In this document: in pieces, positions 1 to 5,153 of the stretch | How positions within the stretch are numbered: the stretch's first letter is position 1 | How the letters are laid out: every line of letters begins with the position of its first letter | Source: JACCQS01 sp050999295 | GTDB lineage: Bacteria > Actinomycetota > Actinomycetes > Mycobacteriales > Geodermatophilaceae | Assembly: GCA_050999295.1 (NCBI GenBank) | Contig: JBPCPI010000137.1 | Span: forward strand, 1 to 5,153 | Direction: 5' to 3' | Length of the DNA stretch: 5,153 nt | Made by a program: the position numbers and the translations under genes | Notes under the pieces: generated by a model | What the model was told of the DNA's origin: nothing | The model's input: the letters and a program-made list of their open reading frames with translations, nothing else | Databases searched by the model: none

Positions 1-528
1 CGACGGCGTGATGCCGGCAGCGGCGAAGACCGTCTCCGTCGCCGCTCCGCAGGGAACCTCCGGCGCGCAGATCGCCAGGGTCAGATCAGCGTTCGCGAAG
101 TCGTCGATCCCGGTGATGCCGGCCGGATTTCCGGCAGGGACGGCGATCTGCAGGACATTCTCGGCGAAGATCATGGGCTCACCGGCGGCATTTCCGGCCT
201 CGGTCACCACGTCCATCCGGCTGGGATTCGCCGAAGCGAACACGTCGGCCGGCGCGCCCTGGTTGAGCTGAGTCGCCAGGCCCGAGCTGGGGCCGAAGTT
301 GAACCTCACCTCGATCTCCGGGTGGCCGGCCGTGAACTGCTCGGCGAGCCCTTCGAATACGTCAGTGAGCGAGGCCGCGGCGAACACGGTCAACGATCCG
401 CTGAGTCCGTCACCGGAGGACCCGCGAGAGGAGTCGTCCCGGCCAGAGCCTCCCGGGCCCGGCTCGTCGGCTCCGCCGCATGCGGTCAGACCGAGCAGCA
501 GTACGGCCAGCCGCGAGAGCCGGCGCAT
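1..528 (-). CDS. modA: Molybdate ABC transporter substrate-binding lipoprotein ModA (3' end missing)
   Basis: The first 176 residues of ModA, which captures molybdate (and usually tungstate) outside the membrane and hands it to the ModBC importer. The frame stays open to base 1, so the C-terminal third is outside the window. Residues 1-16 form a short lipoprotein signal with lipobox LTAC and lipidated Cys17. A Gly/Ser/Asp-rich tether runs to about residue 44. The family signature VFAAASLTDVF at 48-58 supplies the first oxyanion-binding Ser (Ser53). FGPSSGLATQL (78-88) supplies the second, followed by GAPADVFASAN (91-101). FAENVLQIAVPAGNP (121-135) and the PEVPCG loop (156-161) also match ModA. 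The ATG at 528 follows the regulator's stop with no base between them and is preceded by GGAGGT (541-536), 7 nt upstream. It is co-transcribed with the regulator, and modB/modC are expected further left. Identification is from family motifs; molybdate specificity also rests on the TOBE regulator next to it. Confidence 0.92.
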   Translation of the reverse strand, partial: MRRLSRLAVLLLGLTACGGADEPGPGGSGRDDSSRGSSGDGLSGSLTVFAAASLTDVFEGLAEQFTAGHPEIEVRFNFGPSSGLATQLNQGAPADVFASANPSRMDVVTEAGNAAGEPMIFAENVLQIAVPAGNPAGITGIDDFANADLTLAICAPEVPCGAATETVFAAAGITPS

Positions 529-924
529 CTACGGGACCTCCACGATCACGTTGGTGGCCTTGACGGTTGCTACGGCCCGACTTCCCGGCTCGAGCCCGAG
601 TTCATCGGCGGCCTCCCGGGACATCAGGGACACCAGCCGGTACGAGCCGCACTGCATGTCCACCTGTGCCATCACCGTGTCGCGCACGACCCTGGTCACG
701 ATTCCGGACATCCGGTTGCGCGCGGATTCCCGCCGGGGCGCCGCCGGCTCCGTGCCGGCCGCGAGATCGCGAGCCAGCGCCGCCAGCGCCGCGCCTTCGA
801 TGCGGGTGGGTCCGGAGCACTGCTGCGCCACCGCCAAACGGCCCCCGTCGATCCACCGCCGGATCGTGTCGTCGCTGACGCCGAGTACGGCCGCTGCCTC
901 GCTGATCCGGTAGGTAGTTGCCAT
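529..924 (-). CDS. HTH-TOBE (molbindin-type) molybdate-responsive regulator
   Basis: A 131-residue protein with two parts. Residues 5-30 (YRISEAAAVLGVSDDTIRRW and following) form a MerR/excisionase-type winged helix-turn-helix that binds DNA. Residues about 70-131 form a single TOBE/Mop domain, with SGIVTRVV, a LVSLMSREAADELGL stretch, GSRAVATVKATNVIVEVP at the end, and the typical beta-strand pattern that binds molybdate in molbindins and ModE. Family knowledge suggests a one-component molybdate sensor controlling the mod operon, and its position first in that operon implies autoregulation. I chose the ATG at 924 because the helix-turn-helix begins right after it. An in-frame ATG at 999 would add 25 residues unrelated to the domain. 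No Shine-Dalgarno sequence precedes 924, and a possible -10 box ends only 10 nt upstream, so the message may be nearly leaderless. It is not classical E. coli ModE, which has a different HTH and two TOBE domains. The exact effector is inferred. Confidence 0.9.
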   Translation of the reverse strand: MATTYRISEAAAVLGVSDDTIRRWIDGGRLAVAQQCSGPTRIEGAALAALARDLAAGTEPAAPRRESARNRMSGIVTRVVRDTVMAQVDMQCGSYRLVSLMSREAADELGLEPGSRAVATVKATNVIVEVP

Positions 925-932
925 GAGCGCAG

Positions 933-945
933 ACGGTATATCCGT
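933..945. promoter_or_regulatory. Small palindrome ACGG-TATAT-CCGT, possible operator
   Basis: Perfect 4-bp arms (933-936 and 942-945) flank an AT-rich centre, 9 bp upstream of the regulator's start codon and on top of the candidate -10 box. An operator here would block transcription, which fits autoregulation by the HTH-TOBE protein. It is short enough to occur by chance. Confidence 0.25.
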
Positions 946-962
946 GTTCGCGGTGAAAGCAA
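935..962 (-). promoter_or_regulatory. Possible promoter of the regulator-modA operon
   Basis: Read on the minus strand, TTGCTT (962-957) and TATACC (940-935) are separated by 16 nt, and the regulator's ATG begins 10 nt after the -10 element. Transcription would then start about 3-4 nt before the start codon, which agrees with the missing Shine-Dalgarno sequence. Both hexamers are imperfect matches, so this is a weak call from spacing and context. Confidence 0.3.
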
Positions 963-974
963 GCCAGATAACAT

Positions 975-990
975 ACGCATCCCAATGCGT
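975..990. promoter_or_regulatory. Inverted repeat ACGCAT-CCCA-ATGCGT, candidate operator
   Basis: A perfect 6-bp inverted repeat with a 4-bp centre, lying 51 bp upstream of the regulator's start and just upstream of the candidate -35 box. Size and place suit binding by a dimeric helix-turn-helix protein, most simply the adjacent HTH-TOBE regulator. It does not match the E. coli ModE box. Its function is inferred. Confidence 0.35.
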
Positions 991-1271
991 CCTTCTCACG
1001 CGGGTTTCCGTAGTTGCGGATCCGGGCTACTCATCCAGGTCACCGTCAGGCGGCTACCCGGACTCAGCTTCAACTAGCAGGATCGCAGGCCCCTCGATCG
1101 CCTGTAGTGCCAGCCCACGTCTCGACCAGAGCCGCACCTGTACCCGTTTCGTTGCCGCGCGGGCAATTTACGGTCACAGAAGGGCCACGCGGATTGCGCC
1201 ACGGCCACCACCTCTGCGACGGTGACCGAATGCCCGACCTCGCCCCCCTCTACGGCGGCTGGATCTTGACC

Positions 1272-1276
1272 AGGGG
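1272..1276 (+). promoter_or_regulatory. Ribosome binding site AGGGG that decides the permease 1 start
   Basis: AGGGG directly touches the ATG at 1277, so it cannot serve that codon. It lies 9 nt upstream of the in-frame GTG at 1286, a normal spacing. This favours GTG as the real start and shortens the protein by three residues. Confidence 0.6.
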
Positions 1277-1285
1277 ATGGCGCAC

Positions 1286-1930
1286 GTGACCTTCTTCGAG
1301 TTCCTGCAGCGTCGCTACAGCGACCTGATCACGGTGGGCTTGGATCACGTGTGGATCACCGGCCTGTCGGTAGTGCTGTCAACTGTCATCGGAGTCGCCC
1401 TCGGCGTGGCGACCTACCGAACGGAGCGCCCCCGCGAAATCGTCTTGGCCATCACCGGATCCTTCCTGACCATCCCCTCCTTCGCGTTGTTCATCTTGAT
1501 GATTCCCTTGCTTGGCATCGGAGCCCCACCGGTCATCGTGGCTTTGACGATGTACGGCCTGTTGCCGATCGTCCGCAACACCATCACTGGCTTGCGTGAG
1601 GTGGATGCGGCGACCGTGGAATCAGCCCAGGGGATGGGGATGAGCCGGGGCCAGCGACTCGTGTCCATCGAGTTGCCCATGGCGTGGCCGGTCATCATCA
1701 CCGGTGTGCGGGTGACCACACTCATCCTGGTTGGCATTGCGACGATCGGCGCGATCGTCGATGGACCGGGTTATGGCAGCTTCATTTTCGACGGCTTGGC
1801 CAGGGTCGGGTCGCCGGTAGCGGTCAACCTGGTGCTGGCGGGGATGCTCGGCGTCATCGTCGTGGCCATCCTGTTCGACGCGCTTCTGACCCTGTTGGGC
1901 AAACTGACGACTTCGCGAGGGATCCGATGA
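1286..1930 (+). CDS. Quaternary-amine (glycine betaine/choline-type) ABC transporter permease 1
   Basis: A 214-residue integral membrane permease of the OpuC/OsmF/ProW group, first gene of the importer operon. Hydrophobic segments lie near residues 24-44, 52-76, 82-100, 133-157 and 180-205. The cytoplasmic EAA loop that docks on the ATPase runs from Glu112 to Pro131, with core GMGMSRGQRLVSIELP. The conserved stretch GSFLTIPSFALF and the LLPIVRNTITGLREVD motif before the EAA loop are typical of this family. The start is taken as GTG 1286 because AGGGG is correctly spaced for it; ATG 1277 would add Met-Ala-His. The stop overlaps the ATPase start as ATGA. About 210 residues is the usual family length. 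It should pair with permease 2 to make a heteromeric channel. The exact solute cannot be read from this sequence. Confidence 0.93.
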   Translation: MTFFEFLQRRYSDLITVGLDHVWITGLSVVLSTVIGVALGVATYRTERPREIVLAITGSFLTIPSFALFILMIPLLGIGAPPVIVALTMYGLLPIVRNTITGLREVDAATVESAQGMGMSRGQRLVSIELPMAWPVIITGVRVTTLILVGIATIGAIVDGPGYGSFIFDGLARVGSPVAVNLVLAGMLGVIVVAILFDALLTLLGKLTTSRGIR

Positions 1931-3165
1931 CCGAAACGAGCACCTCTAGCCCGGCCACGAACTCAGCACCGGGCAGGACGATGATCCGGCTGGAGAACCT
2001 GGGCAAGCAGTACCCCAAGGAACCCAAGCCCGCCGTCGACAATCTCACCTTGGAGATCCCCGAGGGCGAGATCGTCATCCTGGTCGGCCCGTCCGGCTGC
2101 GGCAAGACCACCACGATGAAGATGATCAACCGGATCATCGAGCCGACATCGGGACGGATCATCCTGGACGGCGAGGACGTCACCACGACTGACCCCGACA
2201 AGTTGCGCCGCAAGATCGGCTATGTCATCCAGCAGATCGGGCTCTTCCCGCACATGACGATCGCCGAGAACATCGCGACCGTTCCCAAGCTGCTGGGCTG
2301 GGACAAGAAGAAGATCGACGCCAGGATCGACGAGTTGCTGCAGACGGTCAGCATGGCGCCGGAGACCTACCGCAATCGCTACCCCAAACAACTCTCCGGT
2401 GGACAACGCCAGCGGGTCGGTGTTGCGCGCGCGCTGAGCGGCGACCCGGCCGTGATGCTGATGGACGAGCCGTTCGGGGCCATCGACCCGATCACTCGGG
2501 ATCGGCTGCAGAACGAGTTCCTCCGCCTGCAGGCCGAGGTCCGCAAGACGATCGTGTTCGTCACCCACGACATCGATGAAGCGATCAAGATGGGCGACCG
2601 GATCGCGATCCTCCAGGAGGGCTCGAGGATCGCCCAGTACGACACCCCCGAGCAGATCCTCACCGCACCGGCCGATGACTTCGTCGCCGACTTCATCGGC
2701 CGCGGCGCCTCGCTCAAGCGGTTGAACCTGACCCGGGTCCGCGACATCCAGCTCAGTGAGTGGCCCACCGTGCAGATGGGCGACGAGCCGGCGCGGGTGA
2801 TGGACGTCCTGCGGGCCTCGGACAAGGGTTTCGCACTCGTCCTCGACGAGAATCGCAAGCCACGTCGCTGGATCAGCGCCCCGGACCTGCAGCGCAACGA
2901 GAACCTTCCACTGGACCAGATCGGGCTCCCCCCCGAAGCCGTGGTCGAGCCGCAGGCCACTCTCAACGACGCGCTCAACGAACTGATCACCGCGAACTAC
3001 AGCGTCGCGATCGTGGTGAACGCCCGCGGTGAGTATCAGGGCATCGTGGACATCGACAGCATCAACGAAGCCATTCGCACGATGCGCACCGACGCCCGGG
3101 CCCGCGCCCGCGAAGGCTTGCTCGATCCGCGGGACGAGGCAGAGCAGGTCGGTCGGCTGCGATGA
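1927..3165 (+). CDS. Quaternary-amine ABC transporter ATP-binding protein with CBS pair (OpuCA/ProV-like)
   Basis: A 412-residue ATPase that powers osmolyte import. Seen in order: a Ser/Thr-rich N-terminal tail (1-18), Walker A GPSGCGKT (54-61), Q-loop at Gln102/103 in VIQQIGLFPHMT, signature LSGGQRQRVG (156-165), Walker B VMLMDEP (176-182), D-loop near Asp187, and the H-loop His214 in FVTHDIDEA. The Walker B, signature and H-loop residues are all intact, so it should be active. Residues about 270-390 form two CBS domains, the second with NYSVAIVVNARGEYQGIVD. A charged tail rich in Arg, Glu and Asp follows. In the related OpuA and OpuC importers, CBS domains gate transport by ionic strength or cyclic di-AMP; that role is inferred here. 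The start ATG at 1927 overlaps permease 1's stop (ATGA), with GAGGG (1917-1921) 5 nt upstream. A second Met at residue 19 begins the conserved part and is a less likely start. The end overlaps permease 2 in the same way. Confidence 0.96.
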   Translation: MTETSTSSPATNSAPGRTMIRLENLGKQYPKEPKPAVDNLTLEIPEGEIVILVGPSGCGKTTTMKMINRIIEPTSGRIILDGEDVTTTDPDKLRRKIGYVIQQIGLFPHMTIAENIATVPKLLGWDKKKIDARIDELLQTVSMAPETYRNRYPKQLSGGQRQRVGVARALSGDPAVMLMDEPFGAIDPITRDRLQNEFLRLQAEVRKTIVFVTHDIDEAIKMGDRIAILQEGSRIAQYDTPEQILTAPADDFVADFIGRGASLKRLNLTRVRDIQLSEWPTVQMGDEPARVMDVLRASDKGFALVLDENRKPRRWISAPDLQRNENLPLDQIGLPPEAVVEPQATLNDALNELITANYSVAIVVNARGEYQGIVDIDSINEAIRTMRTDARARAREGLLDPRDEAEQVGRLR

Positions 3166-3968
3166 CCAGCACGACCGCAAAATCCGGCGCCCCGGAACTG
3201 GGGGCGGTCCCGCAGGCGGCCATGGCCCCGGTACGGCGCGAGCGCCGGACGGTCATGGGTTACCTGTTCATGCCTACCTTCCTGGCGCTGGTCTGCATTG
3301 GCCTGTACCTGTACGTGTCCGGTCAGGAGCTGGACACGATCGAGGTCCGCTCGCTGAACGCCAGCAACATCCTCGAAGCAGTGTGGGAGCACATCCAGCT
3401 CGCGGCGGTCTCGACCTTTTTCGTGATTCTCATCGCTGTTCCGCTGGGGGTTTTCCTTACCCGGCCGTTCACCCGGCCCTACCGAGGCGTGCTGCTCACG
3501 ATCGCCAACATCGGCCAAGCTGTCCCGACCATCGGGGTCCTGGCCCTGTTGGCCGTCGCCTTCCTGTTCATCGGCTTCGAAGCCGCGATAGTCGGTTTGG
3601 TCGCCTATGCAGTGCTGCCGGTGCTGCGGAACACGATGGTCGGACTGGAGCAGGTGGACGAGAGCATCCTCGAGGCCGGCCGGGGGATGGGCATCTCGAA
3701 ATTCGGCGTCCTGACCCGGATCGAGCTGCCGCTCGCCGTGCCGATCATCCTGGCCGGCGTACGTACGGCCTTGATCATCAACGTGGGGGCGGCCACGTTG
3801 GCCACCTACATCAATGCCGGTGGGCTCGGGGACATCATCGTGGCGGGCCTGTCCACCAACCGGCTGAACGTGCAGATCGTCGGCGCCGTCCTCACGGCCG
3901 TACTGGCGCTACTGATCGATTACCTGGCTGGCATCGCCGAAGATGTTCTACGGCCCAAGGGGCTCTAG
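3162..3968 (+). CDS. Quaternary-amine ABC transporter permease 2
   Basis: A 268-residue membrane permease paralogous to permease 1. It has an extra N-terminal region: a hydrophilic, Arg-rich cytoplasmic tail (1-32) and one extra membrane helix (about 33-52). Further hydrophobic segments lie near 78-100, 108-135, 137-160, 191-213 and 232-254. The EAA loop runs from Glu171 to Pro190 (EAGRGMGISKFGVLTRIELP). The family stretch ANIGQAVPTIGVLAL matches OpuC/OsmF-type permeases, where Pro-Thr-Ile-Gly is conserved. The start ATG overlaps the ATPase stop as ATGA, implying coupled translation; the TAG stop at 3966-3968 is followed by a 31-bp gap to the binding-protein gene. With permease 1 it would form an asymmetric channel, as in OpuC, where two distinct permeases are used. 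An alternative Met at residue 21 or 32 is possible, but the overlap favours 3162. Confidence 0.95.
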   Translation: MTSTTAKSGAPELGAVPQAAMAPVRRERRTVMGYLFMPTFLALVCIGLYLYVSGQELDTIEVRSLNASNILEAVWEHIQLAAVSTFFVILIAVPLGVFLTRPFTRPYRGVLLTIANIGQAVPTIGVLALLAVAFLFIGFEAAIVGLVAYAVLPVLRNTMVGLEQVDESILEAGRGMGISKFGVLTRIELPLAVPIILAGVRTALIINVGAATLATYINAGGLGDIIVAGLSTNRLNVQIVGAVLTAVLALLIDYLAGIAEDVLRPKGL

Positions 3969-3999
3969 CCACAACCACAACAGAAGGTAGGAAGAAAAA

Positions 4000-4956
4000 A
4001 TGAACGGTTGGACCCGCAAGGTCAGTGTGGCCGCACTGGGCGGCGCACTCGCCGTACTGGCAAGTGGCTGCGGAGGCGACGAGGGGGGCGGCGGCGGCGG
4101 CAGTACGTCGGGGACCGACACGACGTGCAACTTCGGCGAGGTGTTCTCCACCGACGGTCGGATTGTCGCGAACGAACTCACCGTCCTCGAGGACGACCAG
4201 GAGTTCTTCGTCCCCTACAACGCGGCACTTACCCTGCGTCAGGAGACGCTTGATGAGTTCCCCGAGATCGCCGACCTGATAGCACCGGTCTCAGAAGCAA
4301 TCACCAACGAGTCAATCACCGCGCTGAACGCGGCAGTGGACGTCGACGGGGAGACCGAGGCCGACGTGGCCACCGGGTTCCTGGAGGACAATGACCTGCT
4401 CCAGGGTGGCGGTGAACTCGACGGCGCGAGCCTGAATGTGGGGGCCAAGGAATTCACCGAATCCAAGATCCTGGCGCAGATCACCGCACAAGTGCTGGCC
4501 GACGCGGGCGCAACAGTCGATGAGGCTTCGCTGTCGGGCAGCGCCACGGTTCGCGAGGCACTGGTGTCCGCTGAGATCGACATGTACTGGGAGTACACCG
4601 GAACCGGCTGGGTGAACATCCTGGGTAACACCACCGAAGATGTCCCAGAGGACCTCTTCACGGCTGTGGCCGAGGCCGACGCCTCGAACGGCATCGCCTG
4701 GCTGGAACCGTCCCCGATGAACGACACTTACGCGATCGTGGCCGCCAGCTCGTTCGCCGAGGAGAACGGCCTCACGACGTTGAGCGACGCGGCCGATCTC
4801 GTCAACGAAACCCCGGAGCTCGGGACCATTTGCGCGGCAAGCGAGTTCATCAACCGCGATGATGGTCTGCCTGGTGTCGAGGCTGCCTACGGCATGGAGT
4901 TCAGCGAGGTGGTCGAACTCGACCTCGGCCTGATCTACACGCAAGTCGGCAAGTGA
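4000..4956 (+). CDS. Quaternary-amine ABC transporter substrate-binding lipoprotein, circularly permuted
   Basis: A 318-residue OpuCC/OsmF-type (ProX-family) binding protein for glycine betaine, choline, carnitine or a similar solute. The signal peptide (1-23) ends in ASG with lipidated Cys24, then a Gly-rich tether (25-42). Residues 43-135 (CNFGEVFSTDGRI, LEDDQEFFVPYNAA, then the VDVDGETEADVATGFLEDNDLL-like end) match what normally forms the C-terminal third of this family. After a short linker (QGGGELD), residues 142-318 match the normal N-terminal two thirds: GASLNVGAKEFTESK, YWEYTGTGW (196-204), NDTYAIV (241-247), CAASEFINRDDGLPG (278-292), ending at DLGLIYTQVGK. In relatives that last motif runs on into the FSTDGRI segment; here the chain stops. 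All expected pieces are present once, so this reads as a permutation, not a truncation. Tyr196, Tyr244, Phe49 and Tyr73 could form the cation-binding aromatic cage. The ribosome site AGGAAG (3989-3994) is 5 nt upstream. The mature chain is very acidic. Family assignment is strong; the solute is unknown. Confidence 0.95.
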   Translation: MNGWTRKVSVAALGGALAVLASGCGGDEGGGGGGSTSGTDTTCNFGEVFSTDGRIVANELTVLEDDQEFFVPYNAALTLRQETLDEFPEIADLIAPVSEAITNESITALNAAVDVDGETEADVATGFLEDNDLLQGGGELDGASLNVGAKEFTESKILAQITAQVLADAGATVDEASLSGSATVREALVSAEIDMYWEYTGTGWVNILGNTTEDVPEDLFTAVAEADASNGIAWLEPSPMNDTYAIVAASSFAEENGLTTLSDAADLVNETPELGTICAASEFINRDDGLPGVEAAYGMEFSEVVELDLGLIYTQVGK

Positions 4957-4975
4957 TCACCTGAACACCGGACAT

Positions 4976-5015
4976 TACGACGGACGGGCCCCGATTCCGG
5001 GGCCCGTTCGTCGTA
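4976..5015 (+). terminator. Strong hairpin terminator of the transporter operon
   Basis: An 18-bp stem (4976-4993 paired with 4998-5015) closes on an ATTC tetraloop. The only flaw is one G-T wobble (4983/5008), and the core is GGGCCCCG. It starts 19 bp after the binding-protein stop. No clear T-run follows, as is common in actinomycete terminators. It is nearly symmetrical and could also stop transcripts coming from the insertion sequence side. Confidence 0.85.
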
Positions 5016-5029
5016 TCCGTGCGGTTCTA

Positions 5030-5153
5030 GTGCGGCGTGGCGTAAGTTAGTTTACGGTTGGTGGTGCGGGAGAATGGGTTATGCCTGCTCGTCCTGCGCC
5101 TGCTCTTGGTCTTCGTGTCGGTGATCGTGAGCGGTTGTCGTCGTGGTTGCGGT
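5030..5153 (+). mobile_element. Left end of a probable IS630-family insertion sequence (cut by window edge)
   Basis: A transposase start lies at 5081, and upstream of it is a CTAG (5027-5030). IS630 elements insert at TA, often within CTAG, and duplicate the TA, so the element would begin at or next to base 5030, just after TA (5028-5029). The boundary is inferred, because the right end and its matching inverted repeat are outside the window. The element stops short of the operon and its terminator, so it does not disrupt the transporter. Confidence 0.55.
5081..5153 (+). CDS. IS630-family transposase, N-terminal fragment (3' end missing)
   Basis: Twenty-four codons are visible. After a Pro/Ala-rich start, the residues LGLRVGDRERLSSWLR match the opening of IS630-type transposases, in which a GDRERLE-W-R segment precedes the helix-turn-helix DNA-binding domain. 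The catalytic DDE/DDD region is off the window, so intactness is unknown. GGGAGA (5068-5073) lies 7 nt before the ATG. Codons end mostly in T (GCT, CGT, CCT, CTT, GGT), unlike the C/G-ending codons of the genes to the left, which supports recent arrival from another genome. The call rests on a short match. Confidence 0.65.
   Translation, partial: MPARPAPALGLRVGDRERLSSWLR

Larger units (their letters stand above)
925..1285. other. Divergent intergenic region without a convincing gene
   Basis: About 360 bp separate the divergent molybdate and betaine operons. Open frames here encode Arg/Pro/His/Ser-rich chains with no recognisable domain, no good ribosome site and no family motif, so I regard them as chance frames in GC-rich DNA. 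Besides the two palindromes near the regulator, there is a weak CAGGC/GCCTG stem with a 9-nt loop (1086-1104). On the plus strand, GTTTCG (1146-1151) and TACGGT (1169-1174), 17 nt apart, are a poor promoter candidate for the transporter operon. I see no riboswitch, tRNA or repeat array. Confidence 0.6.

Noticed and set aside
299..1077. Plus-strand open frames across modA and the regulator
   Set aside because: The minus-strand products have clear ModA and HTH-TOBE motifs, whereas the plus-strand products are Ser/Pro/Arg-rich with no homology I recognise.
1086..1104. CAGGC/GCCTG stem as a terminator or riboswitch
   Set aside because: Only 5 bp with a 9-nt loop, expected by chance in GC-rich DNA. 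No riboswitch core motif is visible.
1146..1174. Plus-strand promoter GTTTCG / TACGGT for the transporter operon
   Set aside because: The spacing is 17 nt but both hexamers are poor matches and nothing else supports it, so it is mentioned only within the intergenic entry.
1080..1276. Minus-strand frame in the intergenic region reading like a short Val/Ala-rich segment
   Set aside because: No start with a ribosome site, no recognisable family, and it soon turns into an Arg/Gly-rich chain and stops. I could not support a gene or a pseudogene.
1963..3180. Long minus-strand open frame opposite the ATPase gene
   Set aside because: It is antisense to a gene with all ABC ATPase motifs; its product is low-complexity Asp/Val/Leu/Arg-rich with no family motif. 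This is a GC-rich shadow.
3029..4003. Long plus-strand open frame overlapping permease 2
   Set aside because: Arg/Gly/His/Pro-rich out-of-frame reading of the permease gene, without membrane segments or a recognised domain.
4957..4990. A missing C-terminal part of the binding protein beyond a nonsense or frameshift mutation
   Set aside because: The bases after the TGA do not encode the expected STDGRI segment in the two forward frames I translated (in frame with the gene and the +1 frame), and a terminator hairpin begins 19 bp later. The expected segment is already present at the N-terminus.

Overview
The window is GC-rich DNA. Its codon choice (mostly C or G in third positions), its lipoproteins and the type of molybdate regulator fit an actinomycete (Actinomycetota). 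I cannot name the genus. It holds the promoter-proximal end of a molybdate uptake operon on the minus strand, a complete compatible-solute uptake operon on the plus strand, and the left end of an insertion sequence.

Positions 1-924, minus strand: a small helix-turn-helix plus TOBE (molbindin) regulator, then the lipoprotein molybdate-binding protein ModA, whose 3' end lies beyond base 1. The regulator's stop codon directly abuts the modA start codon. The permease and ATPase genes (modB, modC) would be expected off the left edge.

Positions 925-1285: a divergent intergenic region of about 360 bp with no convincing gene. It holds a perfect 6+6 bp inverted repeat and a smaller palindrome lying on a possible near-leaderless promoter for the regulator.

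Positions 1286-4956, plus strand: four tightly packed genes for a quaternary-amine (glycine betaine/choline/carnitine, OpuC/OsmF-like) ABC importer, in the order permease 1, ATPase with C-terminal CBS pair, permease 2, lipoprotein substrate-binding protein. The first three are joined by ATGA overlaps. The binding protein captures solute outside the membrane, the two different permeases form the channel, and the ATPase drives transport and probably gates it through its CBS domains. A strong hairpin terminator closes the operon at 4976-5015.

The main discovery is in the binding protein. Its segments are in the wrong order: the part that normally ends an OpuC-type binding protein comes straight after the lipobox and a glycine-rich spacer, followed by the part that normally begins it, and the protein stops where the interdomain crossing would normally occur. 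It reads as a natural circular permutation with all expected segments present. The same protein is extremely acidic (58 Asp+Glu against 7 Lys+Arg in the mature chain), which suggests a salt-exposed lifestyle.

Positions 5030-5153: the left end of a probable IS630-family element inserted at a CTAG site just beyond the terminator. The first 24 codons of its transposase use T-ending codons, unlike the neighbouring genes.
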